Shown: one piece after another, positions 10,401-18,091 of the stretch
Layout: every line of letters begins with the position of its first letter
How positions within the stretch are numbered: position 1 is the stretch's first letter
NCBI RefSeq assembly: GCF_007860075.1
Contig: NZ_SJPP01000004.1
Location: forward strand, 241,736 to 305,735
Source of the DNA: Symmachiella macrocystis
GTDB lineage: Bacteria; Planctomycetota; Planctomycetia; Planctomycetales; Planctomycetaceae
Length of the DNA stretch: 64,000 nt
Direction of reading: 5' to 3'
The notes under the pieces: model-generated
Database searches by the model: none
The model's input: the letters and a program-made list of their open reading frames with translations, nothing else
Told to the model about the DNA's origin: nothing
Made by a program: the position numbers and the translations under genes

Positions 10401-11155
10401 CGATCATGCAAAGCGGGCAATTGGATGGAGGCTATCAAATCAACCTTGCAGGGACTGCCGATAAACTCAGCAAAATGCAAGACACCTTTTTCGGCCGGTG
10501 GACTGGTTGGAACGTGGACAGTCTCACCAGCGTTTTCACCAGCCAATTTGTACTCGTCGTGCTGATCACGTATCTCCTGATGGCGGCATTGTTCGAATCG
10601 TGGTTGTATCCCCTGGTGATTATTCTCACCGTGCCGTTGGGTGCCGTGGGAGGCATCTTGGGGCTCAATTTGCTCAACGTCTATCTGGTTGCCACCGGTC
10701 AAATTACGCAACAGTTGGACGTACTGACGATGCTCGGCTTCGTAATTTTGATCGGTACAGTCGTGAATAATCCGATTCTGATCGTGCACCAATCGTTGAA
10801 TCATATGCGCGAAGATGGCATGCTGCCCCGCGATGCTATTTTAGAGAGCATTCGCACGCGGATCCGGCCGATCTTTATGACGACGCTCACCACCGTGTTG
10901 GGCTTGCTGCCGTTGGTGCTGTTTCCCGGAGCGGGAAGCGAACTCTATCGCGGATTGGGAAGCGTGGTATTGGGCGGCTTGATGGTGTCGACCGTCTTTA
11001 CGTTGGTACTGGTCCCCACGCTGTTCAGTCTCATGCTCGATGCCAGAACACGGTTCGTGCGGTTGTTTGTCGGGGAACGGATTCCAGAGACAATGCCACC
11101 GCCCGAACCTCCACAAACACCCGCCCCGCAACGGGAGCTGGTGCACCCAGGCTAA
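7478..11155 (+). CDS. RND-family efflux pump permease (AcrB/HAE1-like)
   Basis: A 1225-residue inner-membrane, proton-driven transporter. It has the N-terminal helix (FVRNPVKVSVGALLVALFG), the porter segment with PGASPQEVEQEI, the first bundle of membrane helices with GMLVDNAVVVLENI, the second porter/docking half and a second bundle ending near residue 1190. It is about 180 residues longer than typical pumps. Extra material includes a hydrophobic insertion at about 424-450 and a hydrophilic linker (about 588-630, rich in Gln, Pro, Ser, His) before the second half. The AcrB relay residues Asp-Asp on helix 4 are Asp-Asn here, and the helix 10 Lys position is in VVNNPILIVH; such changes are seen in other HAE1 subfamilies. 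The substrate is unknown. The ATG at 7478 has a weak ribosome site. Confidence 0.88.
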   Translation: MQLIESFVRNPVKVSVGALLVALFGLVALTRMPMQLTPEVQTPTITIETLWPGASPQEVEQEIVLEQEEQLKSVEGITKMTSESADSKGTITLEFQVGIDMGESLLKVNSRLQQVREYPEDADEPVISTANSSDRPIAWFILSSRAPSIEQYDAFEAKYPQLVELIAPARRANNVGLGMLRLRLLSKDHPELKELLPPEDLDVTKMRRFAEDEIEARFERVSGVSQSNVLGGLEDELQVVVDPERLAARQLTLTDVRNVLQAQNSDTSAGDFWEGKRRWVVRALGQFRDPKQVEDQPLAVVDGAPVFVRDVAEVRLGYKKPDGLVRRFGESSIAINCLRETGANVLDVMDGLRAAVAEVDEDILKPRGLQLVQVYDETDYINSSINLVQQNIFIGGALTMIVLMLFLHLGVRTLLAVPLIVASAWAAAYISPIYFVVCVAVIVASGFWFARGALVVALAIPTSLIASFLVMGILGRSLNVISLAGLAFAVGMLVDNAVVVLENIYRRHDLGEGPFEAAVRGTQEVLGAVAASTITTVAVFLPVVFVQEEAGQLFRDIALAISAAVALSLVVSMTVIPTAASRLFHSDEEDATPRKPSVLHRLFHRSGGRNGAQQNQSAPQPTPAPSSRLGKFAQIIVAPLTILGNLFVSAIVGFNRWIQRGLLRRLAVVIALFGMAVGVSWALWPKIEYLPTGNRNLVFGIVLPPPGYNLDQMTKLGQIVETELRPYWDVDIDSPEARALDYPVINDFFFVARGRQVFMGIRAYDGQRVGELVPLVQQVGSQIPGAFAIAKQSSLFEQGLSAGRTIEIEITGPDLKKLVALGGQILGQVTQIMPEAQARPVPSLDLSTPELHIDPKLVQAAEMEVSSRDLGFAANSLIDGAYAGDYYLDGKKIDLSIVGQENYADTTHEIEALPVATPSGQLVPLSSLAHVTMSSGPEQVNHRERVRAITIEVSPPQGTALEDAMIQIKESIVGPIMQSGQLDGGYQINLAGTADKLSKMQDTFFGRWTGWNVDSLTSVFTSQFVLVVLITYLLMAALFESWLYPLVIILTVPLGAVGGILGLNLLNVYLVATGQITQQLDVLTMLGFVILIGTVVNNPILIVHQSLNHMREDGMLPRDAILESIRTRIRPIFMTTLTTVLGLLPLVLFPGAGSELYRGLGSVVLGGLMVSTVFTLVLVPTLFSLMLDARTRFVRLFVGERIPETMPPPEPPQTPAPQRELVHPG

Positions 11156-11174
11156 ACAGCGGCGTTGGGCGACG

Positions 11175-11573
11175 TTAATTGCGAAGAATTTCGCTGGCGG
11201 ACTTGCCAATTCCCGCTGCTACCAAAATCCAACCGCCGATGAGTGTGCCGGCCACCGGCCAAGGTGCGCCCACCACAACGCCAATTATCAATGCCTTTAA
11301 GACAGCCTTCCAGAGGGGGTCTTTCGCAAATTGTTTTTGAAAGAACAACGTACCCGCGCCACCCAGCAGGAATCCCAGGACGACGATGATGGGTGTCGCC
11401 AATCCACCCGTCAAAGTGTTTGACCCAAACAGCAGCCAGTCCAAGCCGAGGACCCACAGACCGGTCAGCGGCAACAGCAGCCGCCGCGGCTCGTTATCGA
11501 TTAACCAGCGAAACTGACCACCTGGACGCGATGGCTTCGCTGGTTGTAATTTATCGGCATTTGACTCAGACAC
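11175..11573 (-). CDS. Small integral membrane protein of unknown function
   Basis: About 132 residues, from a GTG at 11573 with GGAAGG nine bases upstream. The open frame continues to an ATG at 11678, but that would overlap the neighbouring GlsB gene by 70 bases and lacks such a site, so the GTG is preferred. A polar N-terminus with two prolines precedes three or four hydrophobic segments (LLLPLTGLWVLGLDWLLFG, glycine-rich IIVVLGFLLGGAGTLFF, ALIIGVVVGAPWPVAG, and a C-terminal helix). I do not recognise the family. It is convergent with the RND pump (20 bases between stop codons) and probably co-transcribed with the GlsB-like gene upstream. Confidence 0.55.
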   Translation of the reverse strand: MSESNADKLQPAKPSRPGGQFRWLIDNEPRRLLLPLTGLWVLGLDWLLFGSNTLTGGLATPIIVVLGFLLGGAGTLFFQKQFAKDPLWKAVLKALIIGVVVGAPWPVAGTLIGGWILVAAGIGKSASEILRN

Positions 11574-11608
11574 GGAGGCAATCCTTCCAGACAGTCTCGC
11601 GGAAACCG

Positions 11609-11872
11609 CTACTTGGAAGCCGCCATTTTGGAAGCAATAAACAGCACCAGTAACGCGCCAATGGTGGACATAATCCATCCCCCTGGATGCATGACAGCCC
11701 CGTCACCCCCGCCGAAGATTAGCGTGGAGATAAACCCACCGGCAAATGACCCCACCACGCCGAGGAGGATCGTCATGATCAGCCCCATACTCTGCGTACC
11801 CGGCATCAAAAAGCGAGCGATGGCGCCAATAATTAGCCCAAACACACACCAACTGATGATTCCAATAATCAT
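11609..11872 (-). CDS. GlsB/YeaQ/YmgE-family membrane protein
   Basis: An 87-residue protein with three glycine-rich hydrophobic helices, containing the family signature GAIARFLMPGTQ near the N-terminus and GVVGSFAGG in the second helix. Transglycosylase-associated/GlsB proteins are stress-induced small membrane proteins of unclear biochemical function. It lies 36 bases upstream of the next small membrane protein, suggesting one transcript. Confidence 0.85.
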   Translation of the reverse strand: MIIGIISWCVFGLIIGAIARFLMPGTQSMGLIMTILLGVVGSFAGGFISTLIFGGGDGAVMHPGGWIMSTIGALLVLFIASKMAASK

Positions 11873-12295
11873 GGCAGACTCCGATTTGTTCGATGTGATC
11901 TAAAAGAAATTGCCACGACAGCGACCTGCTGTGGCATGGAAAGGCAACTCGCTGAAAGTATTCATGACGGGACAGTAGGGATAACGCTATACGGTGACGT
12001 ACTCAACGTCAAGCTTTGCCCCTCAACTGAGGTTCGCTATATCTAAAGTGAGTGAATTCGTGCGACATAGGTGACGATCACCTGTTGATACGCCACGACG
12101 AGCAGAGGGCAGTCACTCACAAATTGTGTTTGGCGGATAACAAGTAAGTTTTGGCAGGTAATGAGTGATCATTCAGTGACACAGCTGCACTTCGAATTTG
12201 CAGGTGTCGAATTGGCAGGCGTCCGTGATGGGACATCAAAGCCCCCTTCTCTGCCCCGCAACCCAACCCGCTTGCTCCACCAGTCTCACGAGAAA
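11873..12295. other. 423-bp intergenic region
   Basis: No gene recognised. It holds a small hairpin AGGTGA-CGA-TCACCT near 12067-12081 and otherwise featureless sequence. It should contain the promoter for the GlsB-like gene and the 3' end of the peptidase transcript. Confidence 0.4.
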
Positions 12296-13150
12296 TCACA
12301 ACTGACTATACGGGATCGAAAACGTGTCCCCATCGTTTACGTTGCCCCCTTTGAGGCCGCGCACAAACCAGCGGGCGCGTTGTTCGGACGTGCCGTGTGT
12401 GAACGATTCGGGTACGACGTAGCCGCGTGACTGTTTCTGCAAACGGTCATCGCCGATTGCAGTTGCTGCACGCAGGGCTTCTTCAACATCGCCCTCTTCT
12501 AAAATCCGCCAGTTCTGTTGCGCATGATGCGCCCAGACACCGGCGTAAAAATCGGCCTGCAATTCGAGTCGCACCGACAATTGGTTTGCTTCCTCTTTGC
12601 TGACTTGGCGTTGCCGGTTGTGCACTCGTTCGTTGGTGCCCAATATTTTCTGCACATGATGACCGACTTCATGGGCGACGACGTACGCTTGTGCGAAATC
12701 ACCCGGTGCGCCCAACTGGCTTTTCATGTCATCGAAGAAACTCAAATCGATGTACACTTGCTCGTCGAGCGGACAATAAAACGGTCCGGTGGCCGCATTT
12801 TGGAAGCCGCAGGCTGAACGGACCGAATCGCGAAACAAAATGAGTTTGGGATCCCGGTATTGATTCCCGTTTTCTCGCAACAATTCGCTCCATACTTCCT
12901 CAGTGTCGGCCAACACCACTGAGACCATTTGCGCCAATTCGTCTTGAGCCGGATCGATGCGACCCGGGGCGCCTTGTTGCGCCGGCTGATTTTGTTGCAT
13001 CTGTTGCAATAATGGAGCCGGATCGCCCCCCATCACGATCACAATAATCACGATGACGATGCCAATGATCCCGCCACCGGCGACCGCCGGACCTCGGACT
13101 GACCGCCGGTCCTCGACATTGTCACTTCCCCGTCTACCTTTCCAACGCAT
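12296..13150 (-). CDS. Neutral zinc metallopeptidase (YpfJ family)
   Basis: About 284 residues. The ATG at 13150 has GAGGG upstream and gives the usual N-terminus of the family: MRWKGRRGSDNVEDRR, then a glycine- and isoleucine-rich membrane anchor (about residues 22-40). The upstream in-frame ATG at 13195 is less likely. A Gln/Pro linker follows, then the metallopeptidase domain with HEVGH at 160-164 (zinc His160 and His164, catalytic Glu161), preceded by the family hallmark CGFQNAATGPFYCP. The C-terminal region (GTSEQRARWFVRGLKGG) is also typical. Physiological substrates of this family are not established. It is followed by the MscS gene on the same strand, 112 bases upstream of it. Confidence 0.9.
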   Translation of the reverse strand: MRWKGRRGSDNVEDRRSVRGPAVAGGGIIGIVIVIIVIVMGGDPAPLLQQMQQNQPAQQGAPGRIDPAQDELAQMVSVVLADTEEVWSELLRENGNQYRDPKLILFRDSVRSACGFQNAATGPFYCPLDEQVYIDLSFFDDMKSQLGAPGDFAQAYVVAHEVGHHVQKILGTNERVHNRQRQVSKEEANQLSVRLELQADFYAGVWAHHAQQNWRILEEGDVEEALRAATAIGDDRLQKQSRGYVVPESFTHGTSEQRARWFVRGLKGGNVNDGDTFSIPYSQL

Positions 13151-13262
13151 CGAATCGCACCCTCTTACCAATCTGGAACTTGGATGTTTGAACAAGGCAA
13201 CAAGCTGCCCGACTTCGGACCGGCTAGATTTTCACCAAGATGAACGGCCACTCAGAAAACGG

Positions 13263-14648
13263 CTAATCCTTTGTTGCGTCCGCGAGTGGCTGGCCATCCC
13301 TGGCGACGTTCTCATGATACACATGCACATCGCGTTGTGGAAATGGAATGGAGATGCCGTTGCGGTCGAATTCCTCTTTGACTTGCCGTGTCACGTCCCA
13401 AAATACGGTCCAATAGTCGCCCGCTTTGGTCCAAGGCCGGCAAATGAAATTGACCGACGAATCCCCCAGCTCGTTGAGCTGAATGACGGCCGGTGGATCC
13501 TGAAGGACCAATTCGTGGTTGTTGACAATCGACTCCAAAATCCCTCGGGACTTCTCCACATCGTCGTCATAGCCAATTCCAAACATCATATCCACGCGAC
13601 GCGTGTCGCTGGCCGTTGCATTGGTAATTGTGTCCGTCGCGATTTTGTTGTTGGGGACAATCATCACCTTGTTGTCGAACGTGCGGATTTTTGTAGATAT
13701 CAGATTCATCGAATCGACGATGCCGGTTATCCCTGCCGCTTCGATCACATCACCCACATCAAAGGGACGATAGCCCAGAATAATCAACCCGCTGGCGAAA
13801 TTACTCAACGTCCCCTGTAGCGCCAGACCAATCACAAATGCCGCACCGCCGATAGCAGCCAGCAACGGCGAAATGTTGATTTCCAACGCCGAGGCGGCGA
13901 TCACTAAGCCGATCAACATCACGACTTGCTTGACAAAGCTTCCCAGAAATTTTTTCAACAACTCCGACGAACCCTTAGAACGCGACGATGCCCGCACCAC
14001 CAGATTGCTAACAATGCTCGCCAATATATAAAATACCCCGAGTATGAGCACAAATTTCAGTATATTCCAAAACCAACGTTGTCCCCCCTGCTCCGACATC
14101 GCCCAACCCTGCAACGCCGCCCAAGTGGTACTGGCATCAGTCACGTCAATTTCCAGACCGCCCACCGCCGAGACATATTGTCGATACTCTTCAACATCTC
14201 CACCCTTTAACTCCCAGGCATCGAGCACCGCATTGAGCCGATCGATCAAATGCGTCCGCTCCTCCTGCAACGCCGGAAGTTTCTCAACCAATTCCGCCTT
14301 AAGGTCTTTTCCGCCGACATCGTCTCCCGCGTCGCCCGGCTCTCCCTCCGAGCCCACTTCGCTCGCCTGGGTCTGCCGTTTCGCGCCAACTTGCAGATTG
14401 CTGGATTCTTCCACCTTTTCCTTGAGCAAATCGCGCCAACCTGCAGCTTCCACAGCTAATTCTTCGCGTGTCAACGGTTTAACAAGTAACTGCAACTGAT
14501 CAACGGTAATGTCCGCATCAGTAACCGTGGTTGGTTTTGGTGGTGCGACGGCTTCCTCCGCGGCTTGGAGTCTGCTCGGCATCCAGGGCGGAACAAGCGC
14601 GATGGCCACAGCTACAGCCCCGCAAAACATCCGTTGACAAAACTTCAT
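13263..14648 (-). CDS. MscS-family small-conductance mechanosensitive channel
   Basis: About 461 residues from the ATG at 14648, which has AAAGGA upstream; the frame starts at 14675. A signal peptide is followed by a long periplasmic region (about 30-195) predicted to be largely coiled coil with an acidic, glycine-rich insert. Three membrane helices come next, the last being the pore helix (LLAAIGGAAFVIGLALQGTLSNFASG). The MscS beta domain follows (RPFDVGDVIEAAGITGIVDSMNLISTKI...VPNNKI) and then the alpha/beta cytoplasmic cage. It would open on membrane tension to release solutes in hypo-osmotic shock. The large periplasmic N-terminal extension makes it longer than E. coli MscS (286 residues). 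Confidence 0.9.
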   Translation of the reverse strand: MKFCQRMFCGAVAVAIALVPPWMPSRLQAAEEAVAPPKPTTVTDADITVDQLQLLVKPLTREELAVEAAGWRDLLKEKVEESSNLQVGAKRQTQASEVGSEGEPGDAGDDVGGKDLKAELVEKLPALQEERTHLIDRLNAVLDAWELKGGDVEEYRQYVSAVGGLEIDVTDASTTWAALQGWAMSEQGGQRWFWNILKFVLILGVFYILASIVSNLVVRASSRSKGSSELLKKFLGSFVKQVVMLIGLVIAASALEINISPLLAAIGGAAFVIGLALQGTLSNFASGLIILGYRPFDVGDVIEAAGITGIVDSMNLISTKIRTFDNKVMIVPNNKIATDTITNATASDTRRVDMMFGIGYDDDVEKSRGILESIVNNHELVLQDPPAVIQLNELGDSSVNFICRPWTKAGDYWTVFWDVTRQVKEEFDRNGISIPFPQRDVHVYHENVARDGQPLADATKD

Positions 14649-14723
14649 CCCAGTTATCCTTTCTTCCTGATTCAAGGATTCTCCGCAATAGTGGCTGCCA
14701 TATCCCCAGCGGATCAGTGGGAC

Positions 14724-14766
14724 CGCTTGACTAGCGGAGGATAAACATTCCTCCGCTAGTCAAGCG
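14724..14766. terminator. Perfect 18-bp inverted repeat (hairpin)
   Basis: The arms CGCTTGACTAGCGGAGGA (14724-14741) and its exact complement (14749-14766) flank a 7-nt loop. It lies 30 bases after the stop of the minus-strand lipoprotein gene and 76 bases before the MscS start, so it is well placed as a terminator, but no T-tract follows on the minus strand. It could alternatively be a mobile repeat or an operator. Confidence 0.5.
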
Positions 14767-14795
14767 CGATAGGCCCGAAAGTACCCCCTACCCGC

Positions 14796-15443
14796 TTATT
14801 GACCAGACATTGATTTCATCTTATCCATGAACGCTGTCAATTTAGGTTGAATGACATCGCTCACACCTGGAATCGCCTCGATCTTCTCGATCAACGCTTT
14901 TAATTGAGCAATCCCTGCGGCGATCATGGGCCCTATTGATGTTTGGGCGCTTTCGGGCAATTTGCCGACCATGTCGCTAATCTTCGCGGCTGCGCCATCG
15001 AGATCGCCCAACTTCGATACTGCAGCTTCGGCCGATTCCTTGTTCGTGATTCCCTTGAGTGTCTCTTGGGCCGAGCTAAAGAATCCTTTGATCTGCGTTA
15101 ACACCTCACTTCCGCCGTCAACACCTTCTAAAGCACTCGCCGCCTTATCGGCGGCCGCCGAAAAGCCAGCACTCAATTTATCACCAGCCTCTTTTGCAAG
15201 TTCGCCTGCCGATTCCGTGGCATCACCGACTGCCTCGCCGGCATCTTCCGCCGCATCTTTTACCACACCGCCGGTTTCTTCAGCGGCATCGCTCACAGCC
15301 TCTCCCGCCTTGTCCAGTGCATCCCCGGCTTCTTGCGAGCAACCGAGATTCACAACCGCGATCAATGAACACACAAGCGTGGAAACGACCCAAAGATTTG
15401 CCGGACGTGCAACACCACGCTCACTCACATTTCTCATCAACAT
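14796..15443 (-). CDS. Ala/Asp-rich helical lipoprotein
   Basis: A 215-residue predicted lipoprotein. The signal peptide ends in the lipobox VNLGC (Cys at about 35). Residues 37-95 form imperfect repeats of the type A-(G/E)-(D/E)-A-V-x-D-A-A-E, giving a long amphipathic, negatively charged helix reminiscent of LEA-like or apolipoprotein-like proteins. The C-terminal half is less repetitive and contains a predicted helical bundle (KLGDLDGAAAKISDMVGKL). ATGs at 15443 and 15437 are both possible. I do not recognise a named family. A stress-protective or envelope-tethering role is conceivable but only inferred from composition and from its mechanosensitive-channel neighbour. Confidence 0.7.
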   Translation of the reverse strand: MLMRNVSERGVARPANLWVVSTLVCSLIAVVNLGCSQEAGDALDKAGEAVSDAAEETGGVVKDAAEDAGEAVGDATESAGELAKEAGDKLSAGFSAAADKAASALEGVDGGSEVLTQIKGFFSSAQETLKGITNKESAEAAVSKLGDLDGAAAKISDMVGKLPESAQTSIGPMIAAGIAQLKALIEKIEAIPGVSDVIQPKLTAFMDKMKSMSGQ

Positions 15444-15701
15444 CGTTCTCTTCCCCTTGCTGAGTCTGCATGAAACAGACGTAGACGTGAATAGAAACAG
15501 CCTTCGTTTGGTTATTCTGCCGATTTCTGCTCCGGCTTCAATCGCATAAACACGTATTTCCCCACGATCCCAGAATTAATCGACCGAACCCAGAGCTGTT
15601 TCCACCGTCAGAAACCCGCTAAACCATAGGAGTTTCAGCCAATTTCGGGACAATTCGACCACCTTTCTCTAGACCAACGTAACGACCGATCGCCATAATT
15701 G

Positions 15702-18062
15702 ATGTACACCATAGCGCGCGGTCGGTGGGAACTCCCTGTTCAGGAGTCAACCAACAGACTGTTTTTCTCCAAGATGACCGAGCTTTTTCGTATGCTTTTT
15801 CGCACCTATTGGCTGACGCGGCTTTCGATGGCTAACCGCCTAACGGCTCTACGTCACCCGCGACTTCTGGACGATTCGACCATCCTACAGCCGCTACGGC
15901 TTGAGGAGCGGCGTCTCCTAGACAGCAATCCGGTGATCACCGCCCTCGATGTCACTCCCACTGTTGTCGACCCAGGTGAGACGGTCACTCTCAGCGGAAG
16001 ATTCCAAGACTCCCCTCCCGGTGAAGTCGATCACCACATCCTGGTCGACTGGGGAGACGGACAAACCAGTGAACTCACAGGCGACTTTAGCGGATCAACT
16101 GCTGCGGCCAACCGCGAATTCACCGCAACCCACATTTACCAGGACGCACCGACTGGCGACACTTCGCAAAGTCAATTCACAATTACCGTCACCATTACCG
16201 ACGAAGATGGCGGGAGTGACTCCGCACAAACCCTCATCAGCGTCAACAACACTATCCCCACATTAGCCGATCTGACGCTCACCTCACCCGTGCTGGAGAA
16301 CGGTCTCGCCACCGTCACGGGACGGGTCATTGATGCCGGTAGCTTGGATACGCACACCATCCGCGTCAACTGGGGCGACGGCAGCGCAGACTCGCTGATC
16401 CAACTCACCGCCAGCGAAACCACCTTCACCGCCACGCACCGTTACCTCGACGACAATCCGACCGGCACACCGCAAGACATCTATCCGGTCACCATCTCGG
16501 TCGTGGACAACAACGGCGGCAGCAGCCAACAACAACTTACCGTCACCGTGCAGAACGTGGCCCCGCAGATCACCACGCTGCTCACCAAACCGGATGCGGT
16601 CGAAGAAGGTTCGCCTCTGGTGCTGGACGGCACCTTCAGTGATGTCGGCAGTCTCGACACGCACACTGCCACGATCAACTGGGGCGACGGTACGAGCAGC
16701 AACGTTGCCGCCGGCGGGGGACTCTTCAGTGGCGAACACACCTACGTCGATTCGGGTGTCTACACCATCGCTGTCACGCTCACCGACGACGATGGTGCTA
16801 GTAGTACCTCGCAAATCAACGTCACCATTGGCAACGCCATTCCCACGCTGACCGACCTCACAATCAATTCACCGATATTAGAGAACGGTCTCGCCACCGT
16901 CACGGGACGGGTCATTGATGCCGGTAGCTTGGATACGCACACCATCCGCGTCAACTGGGGCGACGGCAGCGCAGACTCGCTGATTCAACTCACCGCCAGC
17001 GAAACCACCTTCACCGCCACGCACCGTTACCTCGACGACAATCCGACCGGCACACCGCAAGACATCTATCCGGTCACCATCTCGGTCGTGGACAACAACG
17101 GCGGCAGCAGCCAACAACAACTTACCGTCACCGTGCAGAACGTGGCCCCGGTCATAGAAAGTGCAACTTTAACGGCCATTCCGGAGGTCGATGCGGAATT
17201 TGTGTTGTCCGGCGAGTTTTCAGATGCCGGTTCGCTAGATAACCATACGCTGACGGTCGACTGGGGAGACGGATCGGCACCTTCTGTGATTTTGTATGCG
17301 GGTGGAGCACAAAACTTTATTGCCTCGCATGTGTTTGAGTCCGAAGGATCCTTTGCAGTGACGGCCACGCTGCGGGACGATGATGGTGCGGTTGCCGTTT
17401 CCAGGTTTTCGGCCGATGTCAGTCTGGAAACACAACTGATTGTTACCGAATTCCCTCAAGCGACAGTGGCGAATGCGCCCAGTGGTGGATATGTCGCTGG
17501 CGTCGTGATTAAGTCGACTCGCGAAAACATTACGACCACGGTCTCCCCGAATCCGACGACATCAATTCCCTTTGAAGGCAATACGAGCGACCGGCCGGTC
17601 AAGGCCATGGAAAATCGCGGTTCTCAGGAAGAAGTGGTTGTGATTGAACTGTTATCTCCTGAGGGAAAGAGGATTCGACACCAGAATCTCCCCAAGACCA
17701 TACTGGTGGATCTGCCCGGATATATTCGGAAATTGCCCGACGGTCATTATCGATTCTACTTCAAGACGCCTGAAGCCCAGCGTTTGATTATGGATGTTCA
17801 TGTCAGAGGAGGACAAATCATTGATCCGGGAGATTTGTTGAAAACGCAACAACAAAACGTTTCACAAACCCCCACAAATGACGGCGAATTGTCAGCGCAG
17901 GCGAGTGCCCTGCGAATTGATGCCGCAGTTCAAGGCGAAGCGGCGAACGCACACACCGATCATCCCAATTGGGAAGCCTCGGTCGATTCGGCGATGTCCA
18001 AGTTTCCTGAGAATTCCTCTCAAGGCCCATTGTCGGCACGGCGTTCCATTTCGACTTACTAA
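15702..18062 (+). CDS. Secreted PKD-repeat protein with LEERRLL-type N-terminal motif
   Basis: About 786 residues; the start is uncertain (a TTG at 15699, ATGs at 15702 and 15774 in frame, no clear ribosome site). Near residue 67 it carries LRLEERRLLDS, resembling the LEPR-XLL motif found at the N-terminus of many giant planctomycete surface proteins. Then come about six PKD/Ig-like repeats with alternating DWGDG/NWGDG and 'D-N-G-G-S / D-D-G-A-S' turns. Two of them are almost identical (repeat feature at 16296-17150). The C-terminal 200 residues are not repetitive and include a short beta segment (EEVVVIELLSPEGKR). It is probably a cell-surface adhesion or scaffold protein. The downstream kinase gene begins 29 bases after its stop, so both may share a transcript. 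Confidence 0.75.
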   Translation: MYTIARGRWELPVQESTNRLFFSKMTELFRMLFRTYWLTRLSMANRLTALRHPRLLDDSTILQPLRLEERRLLDSNPVITALDVTPTVVDPGETVTLSGRFQDSPPGEVDHHILVDWGDGQTSELTGDFSGSTAAANREFTATHIYQDAPTGDTSQSQFTITVTITDEDGGSDSAQTLISVNNTIPTLADLTLTSPVLENGLATVTGRVIDAGSLDTHTIRVNWGDGSADSLIQLTASETTFTATHRYLDDNPTGTPQDIYPVTISVVDNNGGSSQQQLTVTVQNVAPQITTLLTKPDAVEEGSPLVLDGTFSDVGSLDTHTATINWGDGTSSNVAAGGGLFSGEHTYVDSGVYTIAVTLTDDDGASSTSQINVTIGNAIPTLTDLTINSPILENGLATVTGRVIDAGSLDTHTIRVNWGDGSADSLIQLTASETTFTATHRYLDDNPTGTPQDIYPVTISVVDNNGGSSQQQLTVTVQNVAPVIESATLTAIPEVDAEFVLSGEFSDAGSLDNHTLTVDWGDGSAPSVILYAGGAQNFIASHVFESEGSFAVTATLRDDDGAVAVSRFSADVSLETQLIVTEFPQATVANAPSGGYVAGVVIKSTRENITTTVSPNPTTSIPFEGNTSDRPVKAMENRGSQEEVVVIELLSPEGKRIRHQNLPKTILVDLPGYIRKLPDGHYRFYFKTPEAQRLIMDVHVRGGQIIDPGDLLKTQQQNVSQTPTNDGELSAQASALRIDAAVQGEAANAHTDHPNWEASVDSAMSKFPENSSQGPLSARRSISTY
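16296..17150 (+). repeat. Near-identical 270-bp direct repeat inside the PKD gene
   Basis: Bases 16296-16565 and 16881-17150 (offset 585) match at every base I compared except one silent C/T (16400 versus 16985). Each encodes one 90-residue PKD-like unit; a different PKD unit lies between. The identity of the third-codon positions shows recent duplication or ongoing gene conversion. Confidence 0.9.
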
Positions 18063-18091
18063 GTCAATTGTTTCTGTAAGACTGCCATACC

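Noticed and set aside
12067..12081. AGGTGA-CGA-TCACCT hairpin
   Set aside because: Short, in a featureless spacer and not near a gene end; chance pairing is likely.
13053..13820. 255-residue plus-strand frame across the peptidase/MscS junction
   Set aside because: Antisense to two clear genes, with no recognisable features.
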